A DNA stretch of 64,000 nt from Bacillus licheniformis DSM 13 = ATCC 14580. GTDB taxonomy: Bacteria; Bacillota; Bacilli; Bacillales; Bacillaceae. The stretch covers positions 4,114,501 to 4,178,500 of the forward strand of contig NC_006270.3 in NCBI RefSeq assembly GCF_000011645.1, written 5' to 3'. Within the stretch, counting starts at the first letter, position 1; every line of letters begins with the position of its first letter. Positions 10,060 to 18,647 of the stretch are shown here, piece after piece. Both the position numbers and the translations under genes were made by a program. Below the pieces are notes generated by a model. It was not told the origin of the DNA and did no database searches. It saw only the letters and a list, made by a program, of their open reading frames with translations.

Positions 10060-11328
10060 TTATTTGCTGCCGCTGTGCTTCGCTTTGATCTGTCCTTGTA
10101 TCGTTTCCGCGGCTTGATCAAGCGCTTTTTTCGGTTCGGCTTTTCCGGTTGCAATTGTTTGCAGAGCCGCATCCGCCGGCGTCCATACTTCATTCATCTC
10201 AGGAATATTCGGTGTCAACTCTGAGTACTGAGATTGCTCGGCAACGGCTTGAGCCGCTTCGCTTTTTGTGACGGCAGGATCATCCGCCAGTTCTTTGACT
10301 GCGGGTACTTCTTTTGTGATCTCATATCTCTTCTTTGAGTTTTCTTTATTGGCGAGGAAGACGACTAATTGTTCGGCTAGATCGGCATTCTTCGAATAAG
10401 CGCTTACATTGTAGCTCTTCACGCCGACAAAAGAACTCATATGCTTGCCGTTGGACAGTTTAGGCAGCTTGGCAACCCCGTAATTGATACCCGCTTTTTT
10501 GAACGGTTCCAGGTTCCACGGGCCTGAAATGATCGCTGCTGCTTTTCCTTCCGTAAACAGCGATTCCAGCACATTGATGCCCTGCTCCCCAATAATTCCG
10601 GCAGGGAACAGCCCCTCTTGGTAAAACTTCTGAATGTACTCGGCGCCTTCGACTGCACCTTTGTTGTTCAAGCCTAGGTCGGCCGGATCATAAGTGCCGT
10701 CGGCATCGCTTTTAAAAATGTAGCCGCCGTACCCTCCCATGACGCTCTGTGCATAATAAATCTGGTCAAACAGCGCCAGGAAGCCGAATTTTTTGCCGTC
10801 AGCCGTTTTTTTGGAATACTCATACCATTCATCCAGCGTTTTCGGCAGTTCTTTTTCAGAAATTAAATCTTTATTATAGTAGAGCATCGTCGTTTCGACC
10901 GCTTTCGGCAGGCCGTAGACCTTGCCGTTTGTCACCTGCGATCTCATGGCAGGTTCCGTATAGATCGATTGGATCTCTTTGTCCACCTTTAATTCCTTGA
11001 TCAAACCTTCCGTTACCGCTGTCCCGATTTGGTCTCCGGGCATCGTTAACACATCCGGACCCGTTCCCGCCGGTCCATCCATCCGCAAGTCTTCGATCTG
11101 CTTTGCGTAAGGCTTTTCAACGACTTTGACAGATACGCCGTGCTCTTTTTCAAATTGGGCGACGGCATCTTTAATGCCTTCGCTTTTCTCTTTATCTTCC
11201 CAGACCACGAGTTCCTTTTGCTTCGAGTCTGATGCTCCATTGCTGCTCTCTTTAGGCCCGCAGGCAGTTAAAGACAAACTGAGAGCAATGACACTGCTGA
11301 TTCCAACATATTTTTTCATATTCATCAT
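10060..11328 (-). CDS. ganS: Galacto-oligosaccharide-binding lipoprotein
   Basis: Solute-binding lipoprotein that captures galacto-oligosaccharides outside the cell and delivers them to GanPQ. 422 residues from ATG at 11328; AAAAGGA lies 9 bp upstream, whereas the in-frame ATG at 11337 touches the ribosome site and is unlikely. The lipobox LTAC puts the lipidated cysteine at residue 23. The rest is a maltose-binding-type fold (motifs such as GPDVLTMPGDQIG and FVGVKSYNVSAYS). First gene of ganSPQAB; its 5' region carries a SigA promoter, a cre and a GanR-type operator. Confidence 0.96.
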   Translation of the reverse strand: MMNMKKYVGISSVIALSLSLTACGPKESSNGASDSKQKELVVWEDKEKSEGIKDAVAQFEKEHGVSVKVVEKPYAKQIEDLRMDGPAGTGPDVLTMPGDQIGTAVTEGLIKELKVDKEIQSIYTEPAMRSQVTNGKVYGLPKAVETTMLYYNKDLISEKELPKTLDEWYEYSKKTADGKKFGFLALFDQIYYAQSVMGGYGGYIFKSDADGTYDPADLGLNNKGAVEGAEYIQKFYQEGLFPAGIIGEQGINVLESLFTEGKAAAIISGPWNLEPFKKAGINYGVAKLPKLSNGKHMSSFVGVKSYNVSAYSKNADLAEQLVVFLANKENSKKRYEITKEVPAVKELADDPAVTKSEAAQAVAEQSQYSELTPNIPEMNEVWTPADAALQTIATGKAEPKKALDQAAETIQGQIKAKHSGSK

Positions 11329-11351
11329 TTGTCTCATTCCTTTTATTGGAG

Positions 11352-11365
11352 TGAAAGCGCTTTAC
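11352..11365. promoter_or_regulatory. cre site in the ganS leader
   Basis: TGAAAGCGCTTTAC lies just downstream of the ganS -10 box, where CcpA bound there would block transcription. This matches known glucose repression of galactan genes in Bacillus. Confidence 0.75.
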
Positions 11366-11371
11366 AAAAAC

Positions 11372-11400
11372 AATATAGCATGTCTTAGGAAAAGTGTAAA
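11372..11400 (-). promoter_or_regulatory. SigA promoter of ganSPQAB
   Basis: On the minus strand TTTACA (11400-11395), 17 bp, TATATT (11377-11372). It precedes the cre and ganS. Confidence 0.7.
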
Positions 11401-11420
11401 CAATTATTTTACTTACACAG

Positions 11421-11434
11421 GTAAAATGTTTTAC
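11421..11434. promoter_or_regulatory. Putative GanR operator upstream of ganS
   Basis: GTAAAATGTTTTAC has six-base inverted arms (GTAAAA / TTTTAC) and lies about 20 bp upstream of the -35 box. The same arms form the core of the perfect palindrome before ganR (12515-12534), so both are assigned to GanR by inference. Confidence 0.55.
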
Positions 11435-11436
11435 GA

Positions 11437-11475
11437 AAAAAAGCGCGGATTGTGAACAGCAGCCCGCGCTTTTTT
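11437..11475 (-). terminator. Terminator of ganR
   Basis: AAGCGCGG / CCCGCGCTT hairpin flanked by A- and T-runs; read on the minus strand it follows ganR and ends in a T-run, separating it from ganS. Confidence 0.8.
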
Positions 11476-12466
11476 AATTGGTGCTTTTCCTGACCACCAG
11501 TTCGGCACCGATATATAGCGTTTTTACAGCTTTTCTTTTTTGAAGTATTTGTTCCAAAAGCAATTCAATAGCGTTTTTGCAAAGCTCTTTAATATCGATA
11601 TGGAATGTCGTCAGCGGGGGAGATACGTATTTCGCTACACTGATGTTGTTGATGCTGATGATGCTGACTCTGCCCGGGATGGCGATCCCTTTTTCATTTA
11701 AGGCCTGAAGGCAGCCTACGGCAATCGGATCCGCCGCTGTAAAAAAGGCCGTCGGCAGCTTTTCTCCCAATGTTTCAACTGCTTTGTCCATCAGATGGTA
11801 GCCGTTTTCCACCGAAAAACCCCTCCGGCAAAAAATAAAGCTTTCCTCCAAGAGCCCTTTTTCCTTCATATATTCGCGAAACGTTCGTTCCCTTACGTCC
11901 ATTTCGTCTTCATCTGTATTGGGGTTGTGGTACGTACCTCCGATAAAGCCGATCTTTTCATGCCCTTTCTCAATGAGAAAATCTACCGTTTTCCTCGTCA
12001 TCTGCTTTAAGTCCGGCCTGACTGAATCAAAGTGATTCGGATCAGGCGTCGAATCGATAAATACACCGTGAGGCGTCATCTGTCTTAATCGGATTAATTC
12101 ATCATCTGAAAACGAGCCGACGGCAATGAATCCTTCTATGTTTTCGGGAATGGCGTCAATGCCTCCCGAAATTTTATACGTTGCCAGTTCGACGTTGAAT
12201 TGCTTTGCGAGCTTCTCGATTTCCAGCCTCATCGTTTTAAAATACACGTCTTCGAGCTCTTCCTTATCCGTCAGCCAGTACAGAAACGCGATGTTTTTTA
12301 CCAGTGTCCTGATCGTTTTCTTGCGGTAGTTCAGGCTTTCCGCCACTTCAAATATTTTCTCCCGCGTCTCATCGGGTACGGAAAGGCTTTCGTCGTTATT
12401 CAATACGCGGGAAACCGTTGAGATGGAATACCCCGCCTTTTCTGCAACATCTTTTATCGTCGCCAC
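11474..12466 (-). CDS. ganR: LacI-family repressor of the galactan operon
   Basis: Transcriptional repressor with a LacI-type helix-turn-helix at the N-terminus (ATIKDVAEKAGYSISTVSRV, residues 2-21) and a periplasmic-binding-like effector domain from about residue 60 to the end (330 residues). It lies directly upstream of ganSPQAB in the same direction but is separated by a terminator. A 20-bp palindrome upstream of its start shares its core with a site before ganS, so it probably represses both. In B. subtilis the orthologue is relieved by galacto-oligosaccharides; the same inducer is inferred here. Confidence 0.93.
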   Translation of the reverse strand: MATIKDVAEKAGYSISTVSRVLNNDESLSVPDETREKIFEVAESLNYRKKTIRTLVKNIAFLYWLTDKEELEDVYFKTMRLEIEKLAKQFNVELATYKISGGIDAIPENIEGFIAVGSFSDDELIRLRQMTPHGVFIDSTPDPNHFDSVRPDLKQMTRKTVDFLIEKGHEKIGFIGGTYHNPNTDEDEMDVRERTFREYMKEKGLLEESFIFCRRGFSVENGYHLMDKAVETLGEKLPTAFFTAADPIAVGCLQALNEKGIAIPGRVSIISINNISVAKYVSPPLTTFHIDIKELCKNAIELLLEQILQKRKAVKTLYIGAELVVRKSTN

Positions 12467-12514
12467 GATTGTAAAACCTCCATATGAACACCTTTATTTT
12501 AAATATCAAATTTT

Positions 12515-12534
12515 TTAGTAAAATATTTTACTAA
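12515..12534. promoter_or_regulatory. Perfect palindrome before ganR, likely autoregulatory operator
   Basis: TTAGTAAAATATTTTACTAA is a perfect 20-bp palindrome about 50 bp upstream of the ganR start codon. Its core GTAAAA-TA-TTTTAC matches the ganS site GTAAAA-TG-TTTTAC. Confidence 0.65.
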
Positions 12535-12598
12535 TTTAACGTTGATTTGCGTAAAAGTCAAGTGCTGATTGCCCTATCCCCGCCAATAAGGATTTTAC

Positions 12599-12660
12599 AT
12601 GAAAACGCTTCATTTGAAAAAACACTTTTTATTGCACCAATCGAAAACCCGTAGTAAACT
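12599..12660 (+). promoter_or_regulatory. galK promoter with upstream cre-like site
   Basis: TTGCAC (12632-12637), 17 bp, TAAACT (12655-12660) is a SigA-type promoter. ATGAAAACGCTTCAT (12599-12613) upstream is a cre with one mismatch, giving possible CcpA control of galKET. Confidence 0.6.
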
Positions 12661-12669
12661 GGGGTTGAA

Positions 12670-12692
12670 CTTAATTAAATTAATTTATTAAG
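12670..12692. promoter_or_regulatory. Putative operator of the ROK repressor at galK
   Basis: CTTAAT...ATTAAG with an A+T-only interior lies just downstream of the galK -10 box. It contains TTAATTAAATTAA, a 13-mer also found in the inverted repeat before the ROK gene (17647-17665). Position and sharing suggest repression of galKET by that regulator. Confidence 0.55.
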
Positions 12693-12721
12693 TCTGGTAC
12701 GTCAAACGAATAGGAGGATAT

Positions 12722-13891
12722 ATGAATACTGCAGCCGCTTTATCAAACGACTTTCGTTCTATTTTTAAGACAGAAAAGACACCGCGAACCTTTTTTGCTC
12801 CGGGAAGGATCAACTTAATCGGCGAACACACGGATTATAATGGAGGGCATGTTTTCCCCGCCTCGATTTCATTTGGCACCTATGCCCTTGGCGTGAAGCG
12901 CGATGATCAAATGATCCGCTTCTATTCAAAGAACTTCCCTGACAAAGGAATAATTGAATGCAGCTTGAGCGATTTAGCCTTTGACCAGTCCGACGGCTGG
13001 GCCAATTATCCGAAGGGAATGTTCCTTTTGACGAAAGCGGCAGGCCATCAAATCGTTCACGGCGCCGATATTTTGTATTACGGAAATATTCCGCACGGAG
13101 CGGGCCTCTCTTCTTCCGCATCGATTGAGCTTGCGACAGGCGTTTTGTTAAAAGGGCTTTATGATTTGCAGACAGACACGATCTCCATGGTGAAGCTCGG
13201 ACAAAAAGTCGAAAACGAATACATTGGCGTGGGGAGCGGCATTATGGATCAATTCGCGATCGGCATGGGGAAAAAGGATCACGCGATTTTGCTAGACTGC
13301 CGTACACTTGATTACACATACGCTCCCTTCGTGTTGAAAGAACACGATGTGATCATCATCAATACAAACAAACAGCGGACGCTGGCCGGGTCTAAATATA
13401 ATGAAAGGCGCACCCAATGTGAAGAGGCGCTCGGCGATCTGCAACAGGAGTTGTCGATCGCAAGCCTGGGCGAATTGACGATGGAAGGATTTGAAGCCCA
13501 TCAGCACCTCATCAGAAATGAAATCAATCAAAAACGCGCCAAACATGCTGTCTACGAAAATGCCCGGACGCTGAAGGCGCTTGAAAAACTTCGCGAAGGC
13601 GACCTCGCCGGATTTGGCAAGCTGATGAATGAATCCCATTTGTCATTAAGGGATGATTATGAAGTGACGGGGCTGGAGCTTGATGCCATTGTCCAGGCGG
13701 CCTGGGAACAAGACGGTGTCCTTGGCGCCCGCATGACCGGCGCCGGGTTCGGCGGCTGTGCGATTGCGATTGTAGAAAAAGACCGGACAGACAGCTTTAA
13801 AGAACGCGTGAATGCCGTCTACCGCGAAACGGTTGGCTATGATGCCGCTTTTTATACTGCGGCAATAGGCGACGGCGCCAAAGAAATATAG
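12722..13891 (+). CDS. galK: Galactokinase
   Basis: Phosphorylates galactose to galactose 1-phosphate with ATP, first step of the Leloir pathway. 389 residues, the normal length of bacterial GalK. GHMP-kinase motifs are all present: the galactokinase signature PGRINLIGEHTDYNGG (about residues 27-42), the ATP-binding GAGLSSSASIE near residue 125, and the C-terminal GARMTGAGFGGCAIAIV. ATG with an AGGAGG ribosome site. First gene of galKET, 8-15 bp before galE. It receives the galactose released by GanA. Confidence 0.97.
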   Translation: MNTAAALSNDFRSIFKTEKTPRTFFAPGRINLIGEHTDYNGGHVFPASISFGTYALGVKRDDQMIRFYSKNFPDKGIIECSLSDLAFDQSDGWANYPKGMFLLTKAAGHQIVHGADILYYGNIPHGAGLSSSASIELATGVLLKGLYDLQTDTISMVKLGQKVENEYIGVGSGIMDQFAIGMGKKDHAILLDCRTLDYTYAPFVLKEHDVIIINTNKQRTLAGSKYNERRTQCEEALGDLQQELSIASLGELTMEGFEAHQHLIRNEINQKRAKHAVYENARTLKALEKLREGDLAGFGKLMNESHLSLRDDYEVTGLELDAIVQAAWEQDGVLGARMTGAGFGGCAIAIVEKDRTDSFKERVNAVYRETVGYDAAFYTAAIGDGAKEI

Positions 13892-13905
13892 AAAGGGGAA
13901 TGGAT

Positions 13906-14907
13906 ATGAGCGTGTTGGTTTTGGGCGGTGCCGGCTATATCGGTTCACACGCCGTGTACCAATTAATAGACAGAGGCGAAAACGTCGTTGTCGTTGACAA
14001 CCTCGAGACCGGCCAAAGACAGGCAGTACATCCTGATGCGATCTTTTATGAAGGGGATGTGCGCGATCGCGATTTCCTCCGCACGGTTTTCGAAAAGGAA
14101 CGTATTGAAGAAGTGATCCATTTTGCCGCCAGTTCACTTGTCGGCGAATCGATGAAAGATCCGCTCAAATATTACGACAACAATGTATCCGGAACACAGG
14201 TTTTGCTTCAGGCGATGCTCGAGCACGATGTAAAAAAAATCGTATTCTCCTCGACGGCGGCCGTCTACGGAGAGCCTGAATCGTTGCCGATTACAGAAGA
14301 CATGCCGACAATGCCGACAAGCACCTACGGGGAAACGAAACTGATCATGGAAAAGCTCATGAAGCGGACTGAAGAAGCCCATGGGATCAGCTTTGTGTCT
14401 CTCAGGTACTTCAATGTTGCAGGGGCAAGGGAGACGGGAGAAATCGGAGAAGACCACCGTCCGGAAACACACCTAGTCCCCCTCATCCTGCAGACCGCTC
14501 TCGGCCAAAGACCGCATATAACGATTTTCGGCGATGACTATGATACGCCCGACGGCACATGCATCCGCGACTATGTTCATGTTGAAGACCTCATTGACGC
14601 TCATCTGTCGGCATTAGACTATTTAAGAAAAGGCGGCAAAAGCGATATATTCAATCTCGGCAGCAGCGAAGGATTTTCGGTGAAAGAAATGATTGATGCG
14701 GCCAGAAAGGCAACCGGGAAAGACATTACCGCCGAGATCGGCAAGCGCAGAGCCGGCGACCCGAGCATCCTGATTGCCGGCTCTCACAAGGCAAAGCAAG
14801 TTCTGGGCTGGAGGCCTTCGCGCACATCTGTAGCAAAGATTATTGAAGATGCATGGAAGTGGCATTCCTCGCATCCAAACGGTTACAGGAAGGAAGTGTC
14901 AACATGA
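13906..14907 (+). CDS. galE: UDP-glucose 4-epimerase
   Basis: Interconverts UDP-galactose and UDP-glucose using tightly bound NAD. 333 residues from ATG at 13906; AAAGGGG is 7 bp upstream, while the ATG at 13900 sits too close to it. The NAD-binding GGAGYIGSHAV is at residues 6-16, the catalytic Ser/Tyr/Lys set is in SSTAAVYGEP and STYGETKL (YxxxK), all as in extended short-chain dehydrogenases of the GalE type. The stop codon overlaps the galT start (ATGA), so the two are translationally coupled. Confidence 0.96.
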   Translation: MSVLVLGGAGYIGSHAVYQLIDRGENVVVVDNLETGQRQAVHPDAIFYEGDVRDRDFLRTVFEKERIEEVIHFAASSLVGESMKDPLKYYDNNVSGTQVLLQAMLEHDVKKIVFSSTAAVYGEPESLPITEDMPTMPTSTYGETKLIMEKLMKRTEEAHGISFVSLRYFNVAGARETGEIGEDHRPETHLVPLILQTALGQRPHITIFGDDYDTPDGTCIRDYVHVEDLIDAHLSALDYLRKGGKSDIFNLGSSEGFSVKEMIDAARKATGKDITAEIGKRRAGDPSILIAGSHKAKQVLGWRPSRTSVAKIIEDAWKWHSSHPNGYRKEVST

Positions 14908-16391
14908 TTGAACAAGACATAGCCGGACTCATTCAAAAAGCGCTTGAAGCAGGGTTTATCGAACCGGCTGACGTGAACTACGCGCGCAACCAAGTGATGA
15001 ATCTGCTGGGCTTGGAATCGTTTCCTGAGGAAGCCACTGCTGCTTCCGGCGACTCCATCCCAGACCTTTTGGAAAAACTCGCAGCCTATGCAGTCGAACA
15101 CGGCGTGATAACCGACGATCTAGACGCGAAAGACATGCTGGCGGCAAATGTGATGAACTGCTTTGTTGCAAGACCTTCTGTCATCAATGCAGTGTTCCAG
15201 CAGAAATACGAACAATCGCCGCTGGCAGCCACCGAATATTTTTATCAGCTCAGCAAAAACAGCAACTATATCCAGACGAAGCGAATTGAAAAAAATATTT
15301 CGTATCAGATGGATACGCCTTACGGCACAATGGATATTACGATCAATTTGTCAAAGCCGGAAAAAGACCCTGAACAAATCAAACGGGAGCGCGCCGCTGC
15401 AAAACAATCGCGCAGCTATCCGATGTGCCTGCTGTGCAAAGAAAACGAGGGGTATGCGGGACGAATCGGGTATCCTGCCCGGGCAAACCACAGGATTATT
15501 AAAGTCCCGCTCGCCGGAGAAAACTGGTATTTTCAATATTCTCCATATGCTTACTATAACGAACACAGCATTTTATTTTCTGAGCAGCATCGGCCGATGA
15601 AAATTGATAAGCTTGCCTTTCACAGGCTGCTTGCTTTTACTGAGCTGTTTCCGCATTATTTTATCGGATCGAATGCCGATTTGCCGATCGTCGGCGGGTC
15701 TATTTTAAGCCATGACCATTATCAGGCCGGACGATATGAGTTTGCGATGACGCGCGCGGAAGGCGCGTTCTCCTTTCAAATCAAACAGCATCCGGCCATC
15801 GAAGCTTCCGTTTTAAAATGGCCGATGTCCGTCATCCGCTTGAAAGGAACTGCGATCAACAGCCTTGTTGAAGCGGCGGACCATATTTTTCAGACTTGGA
15901 AAAACTACTCGGATCAACAAGCGGATATCTCGGCTTTTACAGATGGCACGCCACATAACACGATTACGCCTATCGCAAGAAACGTGAGCGGCGTTTATGA
16001 AATCGACCTTGTGCTCAGAAACAACCGGACATCTGCCGAGCACCCATACGGCATATTCCATCCGCATGCTGACGTTCACCATATTAAGAAAGAGAATATC
16101 GGCTTAATCGAAGTGATGGGCCTGGCCGTCCTTCCTCCCCGCTTAAAGACCGAATTGGCGGCAGTGAAAGAATTCCTGCTCGGTCAGTCAGATGCCGTTG
16201 AAGCGCATCACCGGGAATGGGCCGAACAGCTCAAAACCGAATACGGAGAGCTGTCCGAACCGGAGCAGGCTGAATCAATTGTACGAAAAGAACTTGGCAA
16301 GAAATTTGTCAAAGCCCTTGAGGACGCCGGAGTATTCAAAGACCGCGAAGCTTTCATGCGCTTTATCCGCACAGTCAATCATCAGGGGTAA
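14904..16391 (+). CDS. galT: Galactose-1-phosphate uridylyltransferase, Firmicutes type
   Basis: Transfers UMP between UDP-glucose and galactose 1-phosphate. 495 residues from ATG at 14904, which overlaps the galE stop and has AGGAAGGAAG upstream; the frame extends to 14853 but inside galE. It is the long type 2 GalT of Firmicutes, unrelated in length to the 350-residue E. coli type. Recognisable segments include CLLCKENEGYAGR, GGSILSHDHYQAGRYEF and FHPHADVHHIKKENIGL. Last gene of galKET, ending in a convergent inverted repeat shared with the ROK gene. Confidence 0.95.
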   Translation: MIEQDIAGLIQKALEAGFIEPADVNYARNQVMNLLGLESFPEEATAASGDSIPDLLEKLAAYAVEHGVITDDLDAKDMLAANVMNCFVARPSVINAVFQQKYEQSPLAATEYFYQLSKNSNYIQTKRIEKNISYQMDTPYGTMDITINLSKPEKDPEQIKRERAAAKQSRSYPMCLLCKENEGYAGRIGYPARANHRIIKVPLAGENWYFQYSPYAYYNEHSILFSEQHRPMKIDKLAFHRLLAFTELFPHYFIGSNADLPIVGGSILSHDHYQAGRYEFAMTRAEGAFSFQIKQHPAIEASVLKWPMSVIRLKGTAINSLVEAADHIFQTWKNYSDQQADISAFTDGTPHNTITPIARNVSGVYEIDLVLRNNRTSAEHPYGIFHPHADVHHIKKENIGLIEVMGLAVLPPRLKTELAAVKEFLLGQSDAVEAHHREWAEQLKTEYGELSEPEQAESIVRKELGKKFVKALEDAGVFKDREAFMRFIRTVNHQG

Positions 16392-16398
16392 GGCTTCA

Positions 16399-16442
16399 CC
16401 GGTGTTAAAATAGGCGAAAAAATAAGCTTATTTTAGCACCGG
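16399..16442. terminator. Bidirectional inverted repeat between galT and the ROK gene
   Basis: CCGGTGTTAAAATA / TATTTTAGCACCGG, 14-bp arms with one G-U pair. It overlaps the stop of the convergent ROK gene. There is no clear T-run, so bidirectional termination is an inference. Confidence 0.6.
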
Positions 16443-17600
16443 ATCAAACAGCTCCGCCAGCAGCAATGAAACGGCTCCGTAAAGCGTCGCTTCATCGCCG
16501 AGCTTCGTTATCGTCACTTCTGTCTGCCTCGCTTCGGCTGTTAAAGCTTTCTGCTGTATCGTTTCTCGTATCGCCGGCAATATGAACCTCCCGCCCTTCA
16601 TCACTCCTCCTCCCAGCACGATTTTGCCCGGATTGACAAGATGAATGAAATTGGTCAGCCCGATTCCGATGATCACACCGGTTTCCTGAAAAAGTTCGAT
16701 ACATGTTTGGCAGCCGTTCTCGGCCATTTCAAACAAATCTTTGGCTGTCAGGCTGTCAGTGCTTTCTTTCAACCGCTTTTTCCCCCGTTCGGCAATTGCT
16801 TTTCCGCTCACAATCGTCTGCAGGCAGCCGCGGTTGCCGCACTCGCACTTTTCTCCATTGATATCAATGATCATATGGCCCAGTTCACCCGCGATCCCTT
16901 CAGCTCCATGGTACAGTTTTCCGTTGATGACGATCCCCGCACCGACGCCGCGGCCGATATTCACGGCAGCCATGCTCCCTGCGTCATCGCGGCCGCCGAA
17001 CCACGATTCGCCAAGCGCCATCGCCCGGGCATCGTTTTCAACTCTTACGGTTAAGTTGAATTCTTGTTCCAGCACATCTTTGATGGGGATATTGGTTAAG
17101 TTTAAAATCGGTGCGATGCGCGACATTCCCGTTTCAGCATCGACCACACCGTGCATTGCAATGCCGATCCCGATGATCTTTTCTTGCTCGACATCGGCAC
17201 GTCCCAAAATGGCATAGACACTTTCTTTTAAAACTTCCATGAACCTCTCGTTTGTCAGCGGTTTTTTCAGCAGGCTGGACGTCCGCTGCAAAATCCCTCC
17301 GGCTAAATCGGTTAAGACGCACTCCACCGTCTCAGGCCCGGCATCAATGCCAATGACATAATAGGCACCCGTGTTGATGTGGAGCATGGTCGGCTTTCTT
17401 CCGCCGCTCGAACGACCGAGCGTGCTTTCTTTAACGAGTCCTTGTCCGATGAGCTCTTTGACGATGCTTGAGACCGTGGGAGGGGTGATCTTTGTTTCCT
17501 TGGCGATCTCAGCTCTCGAAATCGGCTCTGATGTTCTGATTTTATTAAGAATGATCGATTTGTTCACCGATTTCATTAATTGAAATGTACCGCGCTGCAT
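16428..17600 (-). CDS. ROK-family (XylR-like) transcriptional repressor, probable regulator of galKET
   Basis: 390 residues. N-terminal winged helix (about residues 1-75, with ISRAEIAKETKITPPTVSSI as its helix-turn-helix) and a C-terminal ROK sugar-kinase-like domain with the phosphate motif GIDAGPETVE and the zinc motif CECGNRGCLQ. This is the XylR/NagC architecture in which a sugar or phospho-sugar relieves repression. It converges on galT, and an inverted repeat before its start shares a 13-mer with a site at the galK promoter, so galKET is the inferred target and galactose or a derivative the inferred inducer. Start chosen on GGAGGA. It could alternatively control genes elsewhere. Confidence 0.88.
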   Translation of the reverse strand: MQRGTFQLMKSVNKSIILNKIRTSEPISRAEIAKETKITPPTVSSIVKELIGQGLVKESTLGRSSGGRKPTMLHINTGAYYVIGIDAGPETVECVLTDLAGGILQRTSSLLKKPLTNERFMEVLKESVYAILGRADVEQEKIIGIGIAMHGVVDAETGMSRIAPILNLTNIPIKDVLEQEFNLTVRVENDARAMALGESWFGGRDDAGSMAAVNIGRGVGAGIVINGKLYHGAEGIAGELGHMIIDINGEKCECGNRGCLQTIVSGKAIAERGKKRLKESTDSLTAKDLFEMAENGCQTCIELFQETGVIIGIGLTNFIHLVNPGKIVLGGGVMKGGRFILPAIRETIQQKALTAEARQTEVTITKLGDEATLYGAVSLLLAELFDPVLK

Positions 17601-17646
17601 GTGAAATCCTCCATTTACACCATATCGTAGGTTTTATTGTACCATG

Positions 17647-17665
17647 GTTAATTAATTAAATTAAC
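17647..17665. promoter_or_regulatory. Inverted repeat before the ROK gene, likely autoregulatory operator
   Basis: GTTAATTAATTAAATTAAC has seven-base inverted arms (GTTAATT / AATTAAC) and lies 47 bp upstream of the ROK start, beside a TACAAT -10-like box. It shares TTAATTAAATTAA with the galK site. Confidence 0.55.
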
Positions 17666-17835
17666 AAACGAAAACAAGATAGGTGTTTCCGAAGGCTTTG
17701 TACAACATTGCCACAGAAATGGTCAAAACATAAAGGGCACCTGCTCCCTTTACTTTTTTGCTTCAGGGGGGCTTTCAAAGCGCTTCTGCAAAACAAATGG
17801 TTTCTAAATGGAAAAATTCTTCGAAAAATTTAAAA

Positions 17836-17873
17836 TGAAAGTGTTTGCATAATCAAAATAATCGCGTTATCAT
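17836..17873 (+). promoter_or_regulatory. gntR promoter with upstream cre
   Basis: TTGCAT (17845-17850), 17 bp, TATCAT (17868-17873). TGAAAGTGTTTGCA (17836-17849) covers the -35 box and corresponds to the upstream cre of the B. subtilis gnt operon. Confidence 0.8.
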
Positions 17874-17889
17874 ACTTGTATACAAGTAT
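17872..17889. promoter_or_regulatory. GntR operator
   Basis: ATACTTGTATACAAGTAT is a perfect 18-bp palindrome at the expected transcription start. It matches the known GntR operator of B. subtilis, from which gluconate releases the repressor. Confidence 0.88.
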
Positions 17890-17915
17890 ACTCGTATAAC
17901 TAGGAAGGTGAGTGT

Positions 17916-18647
17916 ATGAGCGAATCTAAAGGCCTTTTATATCCGGAGAAGTGGCTTTCTAGAGCTTCAACTGGTGTTCGCGTCGCATGCGAGCTGAGAA
18001 TGCGCATTATTTCCGGTTTGATTGAAAGCGGTACCATTTTATCTGAAAATAAATTGGCTGCGGAATTCTCGGTGAGCCGGTCTCCCATCCGCGAGGCTTT
18101 AAAAATACTGGCATCGGAAAAAATCATCCGTTTGGAACGGATGGGGGCCGTTGTCATCGGTTTAACCGAAAAAGAAATAGGAGAAATTTATGATGTGCGC
18201 CTGGTGATGGAAACATTCGTATTCGAACGGCTTGGACAGGCCAATGTCGACGAACTGGTAACAGACCTCAGCAAAATATTGGAGATGATGAAAGTCTCCA
18301 TCAAATACAAAGATGCCGACGAGTTCTCATTTCAAGACGTCTTATTTCACGAAACGATTGTCCGCTCCATCAATCATTCTTACATTTTGATGATATGGAA
18401 CAATCTCAAACCTGTGATGGAAAGCTTTATTCTTTTATCCATGCGGGCCCGCTTAAAAGAAAAATACGAAGACTTTGAACGAATTCTCGATAACCATGAA
18501 CTTTATATTCAAGCGATCAAAACGAAAGACAGGGATCTGATGCTTAAATCCCTACATCAAAATTTCGATGACGTACAAGGTAAAGTTGAAGATCTATGGC
18601 TGTCGCAACAAATGCTGGCGAAAGGAGCCGAACAACAAAATGACTAG
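17916..18647 (+). CDS. gntR: Gluconate operon repressor
   Basis: Founding-family GntR regulator, 243 residues as in B. subtilis. N-terminal winged helix with SENKLAAEFSVSRSPIREAL (about residues 44-63) as the recognition region, then a FadR-type helical effector domain that binds gluconate. First gene of gntRKPZ, preceded by its own operator and promoter, so it is autoregulated. A second cre lies inside the coding sequence at 18023-18036. ATG follows AGGAAGGTGAG. Its end overlaps the gntK start by 8 bp. Confidence 0.97.
   Translation: MSESKGLLYPEKWLSRASTGVRVACELRMRIISGLIESGTILSENKLAAEFSVSRSPIREALKILASEKIIRLERMGAVVIGLTEKEIGEIYDVRLVMETFVFERLGQANVDELVTDLSKILEMMKVSIKYKDADEFSFQDVLFHETIVRSINHSYILMIWNNLKPVMESFILLSMRARLKEKYEDFERILDNHELYIQAIKTKDRDLMLKSLHQNFDDVQGKVEDLWLSQQMLAKGAEQQND
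18023..18036. promoter_or_regulatory. Intragenic cre in gntR
   Basis: TGAAAGCGGTACCA, about 140 bp after the transcription start, equals the downstream cre of the B. subtilis gnt operon, where CcpA blocks elongation. Confidence 0.85.
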
